Positions 61,050-64,000 of a stretch of 64,000 nucleotides of DNA are shown here, piece after piece. A program made the position numbers and the translations under genes. The notes beneath the pieces are model-generated. The model worked only from the letters and a program-made list of their open reading frames with translations. It was not told the DNA's origin and did not search any database. The stretch's first letter is position 1. Every line of letters starts with the position of its first letter. Origin of the DNA: Serripes groenlandicus (taxonomy: Eukaryota; Mollusca; Bivalvia; Cardiida; Cardiidae); contig JASEVX010000033.1 in NCBI GenBank assembly GCA_031761405.1, forward strand, positions 862,522 through 926,521, given 5' to 3'.

Positions 61050-61176
61050 ACGAGAAATTACTCATAATAAGCAATTTCCCTTCTTGGTACGATCATTTTA
61101 ACTTTATTCAATAACTATACTCTCCTTTTAAGAGATTTTCCATACTTTTACCTCGATGTTTTCAATGGTTAAGTGC
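61046..61176 (+). mobile_element. TTAA-MITE, left end lost
   Basis: ACGAGAAATTACTCATAATAAGC hairpin core, then CGATGTTTTCAATGG; the R-end is decayed. Confidence 0.55.
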
Positions 61177-61365
61177 TGTCCAATTTGAAACTATTAGACT
61201 AAAAATTATTAAATCTGGAAAAATTGGATTTTTATTTGAATTCAAAGTTAAAAATATTGCAGGAAAAGGATCAAATGTTCATAATTACTTTCGTCAACTG
61301 CTGTCAATATCATGGAAAGGATGAAGCCTGAATAAATGAAATAAAATTGTGTTTTCTATTTACAG

Positions 61366-61554
61366 AATGACAACAGTTTTGGCAAAGATGGCAACCACAA
61401 ACCCATTATCAAAGGGATGCCAATCCCCAAAGAGAAGACGCCTCCCTTTAGTCGGTTCGCCAGAGACTCCTGGAGGCAGTCTCTTGGCAATCAACCAAAT
61501 ATGCTGAAATGGTTTGAGGCTCAAGAAAGACAGGAGGATAAACAGAAACTGCAG
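61366..61554 (+). CDS. PARD3: PAR-3 exon: linker segment before PDZ1
   Basis: Sixty-three codons, phase 0 to phase 0, after TTCTATTTACAG and before GTATTT. It encodes a Lys/Pro-rich stretch, then Phe-Ala-Arg-Asp-Ser-Trp-Arg-Gln-Ser-Leu and Pro-Asn-Met-Leu-Lys-Trp-Phe-Glu-Ala-Gln-Glu-Arg-Gln-Glu-Asp. The last part parallels vertebrate PAR-3 PMVGKWLEKQEQDED, which lies between CR1 and PDZ1. The order and same strand as the upstream exons, and fitting phases, support one gene. A MITE starts 31 bp after its donor. Confidence 0.9.
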
Positions 61555-61585
61555 GTATTTACATGTGCTATAATGTTCCTTTTAC

Positions 61586-61818
61586 TTAACCCTTTCCCTC
61601 ATATGACAATTCTGAAGCAAACGACTTTGGACATATTTTGTCAAAAAATAGAAAATCTCTATAATTGAATGGATAACCTATGACTAAAATCTGAAAACAT
61701 TGTGGCAAATAGGAAAAATTGCTTTGTTTTGAGCAATTTCTTTTTTTGTCCCTATATTTTTCAAAAAGCGGTCTGCTGCAGAGGCGTCATAAAGCGTCTA
61801 TATGAGGGAAAGGGTTTA
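61586..61818 (-). mobile_element. TTAA-MITE just downstream of a PAR-3 exon
   Basis: 233 bp. Left TTAA, right TTTA. R-end ATATGACAATTCTGAAGC; hairpin with TGCTTTGTTTTGAGC. Confidence 0.92.
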
Positions 61819-61881
61819 TTTGCCATTTTGTAGGCCCTACATAATTGAAAACATCTGCAGTAAAATGACAAACACATGTTT

Positions 61882-62063
61882 TTAACCCATTCCCACTTAC
61901 AAAAGCTTTCTGACGCCTCTGCAACAGATGACTTTTGAAAACATTGAGCCACAATATTTTCAACTCTATTCTAAAATGTTAGATTTAAAATGATTGTCTA
62001 TAATTTCTCCAGATGATTTCAGAGTTGTCTGTTGCAGTAATGTTGTATTTGGGGAATGGATGT
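61882..62063 (+). mobile_element. TTAA-MITE, hairpin deleted
   Basis: Left TTAACCCATTCCCACTTAC. The stem is gone (GAAAACATTGAGCCACAATA); right GGGGAATGGATG decayed. Confidence 0.75.
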
Positions 62064-62593
62064 AGATGCAAAAGGTTTGCCCTGTCTGTCCATTGCAAAA
62101 ACCTGAACATTGGCAATAATTTCTGATCTTTCTGAGATATAGTGTTCTTATTTGTAATTCTTGTTGCAAGACCTTTGTATTGATACTATGATTGTTGATC
62201 TTGTGACCTAGACATTAATATTTGACTAAAATTTGGTGACCTTGACCTAGACCTTTGAACCCACATACCTTCACCTTTGATCCCATTTAAGAAAAAGCAT
62301 CTCTCAGCCATAACTCGAATGTTATTGCACCTGTATGAAGATAAATCTTTGGAAGGTGTGTCAGAAACAAAAATGGGTTACAGTGACTATGACCCAATAT
62401 AAAGAAAAAGCTTGTATTGGCTACTATACCATTTGCTTGATCCATGTATTTTGGGAAGATGGTTAACACATAGTAAAATTGGTTTTAGAGGTCAAATAAG
62501 GAATTTAGAACATGCAAAACACCCCTTATCTAGAGCTCTGCATAAGTTATCAAACGTTTATCATAGAAAATAATTTTACTGTGTTCCTTATAG
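62064..62593. other. PARD3: Intron segment before the last exon
   Basis: Includes a GACCTTGACCTAGACCTTTG phrase near 62240 of the kind found in bivalve tandem-core elements, otherwise unassigned. The interval 61555-62593 separates two PAR-3 exons. Confidence 0.4.
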
Positions 62594-62709
62594 ATTGAAA
62601 GACAGGGGCCTATAGGAGGGGCTGCAAGCCCAGAACAACAGGACCATGAAGGCGCTGAAAAGCTTCATAAACCCAGAATCCTTCCTCCTCTACCTCCGGC
62701 AAAACAAAG
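62594..62709 (+). CDS. PARD3: PAR-3 exon: Pro-rich linker segment
   Basis: Thirty-eight codons plus two bases between TTCCTTATAG and GTATGT, entering at phase 0 and leaving at phase 2. It continues the Gln/Glu-rich linker and ends in Arg-Ile-Leu-Pro-Pro-Leu-Pro-Pro-Ala-Lys-Gln, a short proline-rich motif that could bind SH3 or WW domains (inference). Assigned to PAR-3 by strand, phase and position after the previous exon; sequence conservation alone would not identify it. The next exon, expected to lead towards PDZ1, is outside the window. Confidence 0.75.
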
Positions 62710-62730
62710 GTATGTTTAATTAAAACTTAT

Positions 62731-64000
62731 TAGTCCCCTACCGATCGAAGACCGGTTTGGGGACTATAGGTTTGGTTGATTCTGTCTGTCTGTCAGTCCC
62801 ACCTTACCTTGTCCGGCACGCATCTTAATCATGCATCATAGGATTTGAAAGAAACTTGGCACAAGTGTTCACCATGATGAGGCAGCGTGTCAGGCACAAG
62901 ACCCAGGCCTGTACCTCAAATGTCAAGGTCACACTTAGAGGTCAAAGGTCAAAATGAGTACTGTTTGATAGGATCACCTTGTCAGGTCCGCATCTCAACC
63001 ATGCATCATAGGATTTCCAAGAAACTTGACACAAACGTTTACCATGATGAGGCGGCGTATCATGCTCAAGACCCAGGTCTGTATCTCAAATGTCAAGGTC
63101 ACACTTAGATGTCAAAGGTTAGAATAAGTACTATTTGATAGGATTTTACATTGTCCAGCCCACATTTCAACCATGCATCATAGGATTTCAAATAATTCAC
63201 CATGATAAGGCGACATGTCGCGCACAAGACCCAGGTCTGTACCTTACATGTCAAGGTCACACTTGGAGGTCAAAGGTCAAAATGAGAACTGTTTTATATG
63301 ACTGTACCTTGTCTGTCCCACATCTCAACCATGCATCATAGGATTCCCAAGTAACTCAGTACACATGTACTTGATGAGGCAGCGTGTCACACACAAGATG
63401 TAGGCCTGTACATCAAAGGTCAAGGTCACACTTAGAGGTCAAAGGTCAAGATGATTACTGTTTGATAGGACTACCTTGTCCGGCCTGCATTTCAACCATG
63501 CATCTTAGGATTCTCAAGTTACTTGACACACATGCTCACCATGATGAGGTGGCTTTGTACCTCAAAGGTCAAGGACACACTCAGAGGTCAAAATGAGTAC
63601 TGTTTGATAGGACTACCTTGTCCGGCCCACATCTCAACCATGCATCATAGGATCCTCAAGTTACTGGGCACACATGCTCACCATGGTGAGGTGGCGTGGT
63701 GCGCACAAGACCCAGGCATGTACCTCAAATGTCAAGGTCACACATGCTTGAATGGATTTTGATATTACTTCACATAATTATTCTCCATAACAAGATGATG
63801 AGTCATGCACATCACCCAGCCACCTACTCCAAAGGTCAAGTTCACATTTTAGGCTCAAACATTGTCCGTCTGCAATTTCGTGTCTTCCACATGCTTGAAT
63901 GGATTTTGATATAACTTCACACAATTATTCTTCATATCAAGGTGCTTTGTCACGCACAATAACCAGCCACTTACTCCCAAAGTCAATGTTAAACTTTCAT
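62731..64000 (+). mobile_element. Helentron/pearl-like element, TAGTCCCC family, 3' end beyond window
   Basis: The 5' hairpin TAGTCCCCTACCGATCG / GACCGG...GGGGACTA starts 21 bp after the PAR-3 exon donor. (TCTG)n follows, then core units anchored on ATGCATCATAGGAT at 62831, 63001, 63173, 63331, 63498 and 63640 (142-172 bp apart). A second unit type with TGCTTGAATGGATTTTGAT runs to the window edge. Short ORFs inside are repeat artefacts. Confidence 0.75.

Larger units (their letters stand above)
17690..61365 (+). other. PARD3: Very long PAR-3 intron interval (about 43.7 kb)
   Basis: No further PAR-3-like exon was recognised between the exons ending at 17689 and starting at 61366, whose phases (0 and 0) already fit. 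The linker is poorly conserved, so a small unrecognised exon of length divisible by three cannot be excluded. The interval consists largely of transposable elements. Confidence 0.6.

Noticed and set aside
61417..61668. An 83-codon frame overlapping the fourth PAR-3 exon
   Set aside because: It starts inside the exon and runs past the donor into a MITE, so it is not the real coding unit.
1057..62063. Kolobok rather than piggyBac origin for the TTAA-MITE
   Set aside because: Kolobok also duplicates TTAA, but CCC termini fit piggyBac better. Kept as an open alternative because no transposase is in the window.
62887..63914. Similar His/Gly-rich frames near the window end
   Set aside because: They follow the core units of the TAGTCCCC element. 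Recurrence reflects DNA repeats, not protein domains.

Overview
This window reads as intron-rich nuclear DNA of an animal, most likely a bivalve mollusc. The evidence is spliced exons of an animal polarity gene, AT-rich introns, tRNA-derived SINEs, and several families of short elements with a terminal hairpin, a tandem core of about 140-170 bp and a CTCTTGTT or CTAGTT end, an architecture known from bivalves (pearl or Helentron-like elements). The species cannot be named from sequence alone. There are no prokaryotic operons, CRISPR arrays or intact transposase genes.

Gene content. Five exons on the + strand (8320-8424, 14248-14446, 17541-17689, 61366-61554, 62594-62709) have consistent splice sites and compatible phases. 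Together they encode a stretch of PAR-3 (PARD3, called Bazooka in flies), the multi-PDZ scaffold of the PAR-3/PAR-6/aPKC complex. They cover the second half of the N-terminal oligomerisation domain (CR1) and the linker towards PDZ1. The first exon lies upstream and the PDZ domains downstream, outside the window. A possible 31-nt microexon is at 6700-6730. Nearly everything else is PAR-3 intron, including one gap of about 43.7 kb between the third and fourth exons.

Repeat content. The introns are packed with more than 100 copies or fragments of one MITE family, called TTAA-MITE here. An intact copy is about 230 bp including both TTAA target sites. It has termini CCCTTTCCC...GGGAAAGGG, subterminal CTGCAGCAGACG boxes and a 67-nt internal stem-loop. 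The ends differ: the L-end has TAGACGCTTTCTGACGCC after the terminal repeat, the R-end has ACGACAATTCTGCAGCAG. Strand + below means the L-end is on the left. TTAA duplication and CCC termini point to the piggyBac superfamily, with Kolobok less likely. Copies nest inside each other, share single TTAA sites in chains, and flank PAR-3 exons within 20-32 bp.

A second layer consists of Helentron/pearl-like elements of at least six sequence families (4814, 10650, 11361, 15086/15187, 22350, 23265, 37797, 39481, 40880, 43715, 48526-54102, 52380, 62731), several inserted inside TTAA-MITEs. A head-to-tail array of four occupies 48526-54102. A third layer comprises tRNA-derived SINEs with (AATC)n or other tails, a hAT-like MITE, a mariner-like MITE, an unclassified TIR element and two fold-back element types. 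Nesting gives a relative order: TTAA-MITEs have been active over a long period, since old diverged copies are split by younger ones, and Helentron-like elements and SINEs landed in MITEs.

Confidence: PAR-3 identity is high; the TTAA-MITE family and its target site are high; the Helentron/pearl label rests on architecture only; edges of diverged copies are approximate to a few tens of bases.
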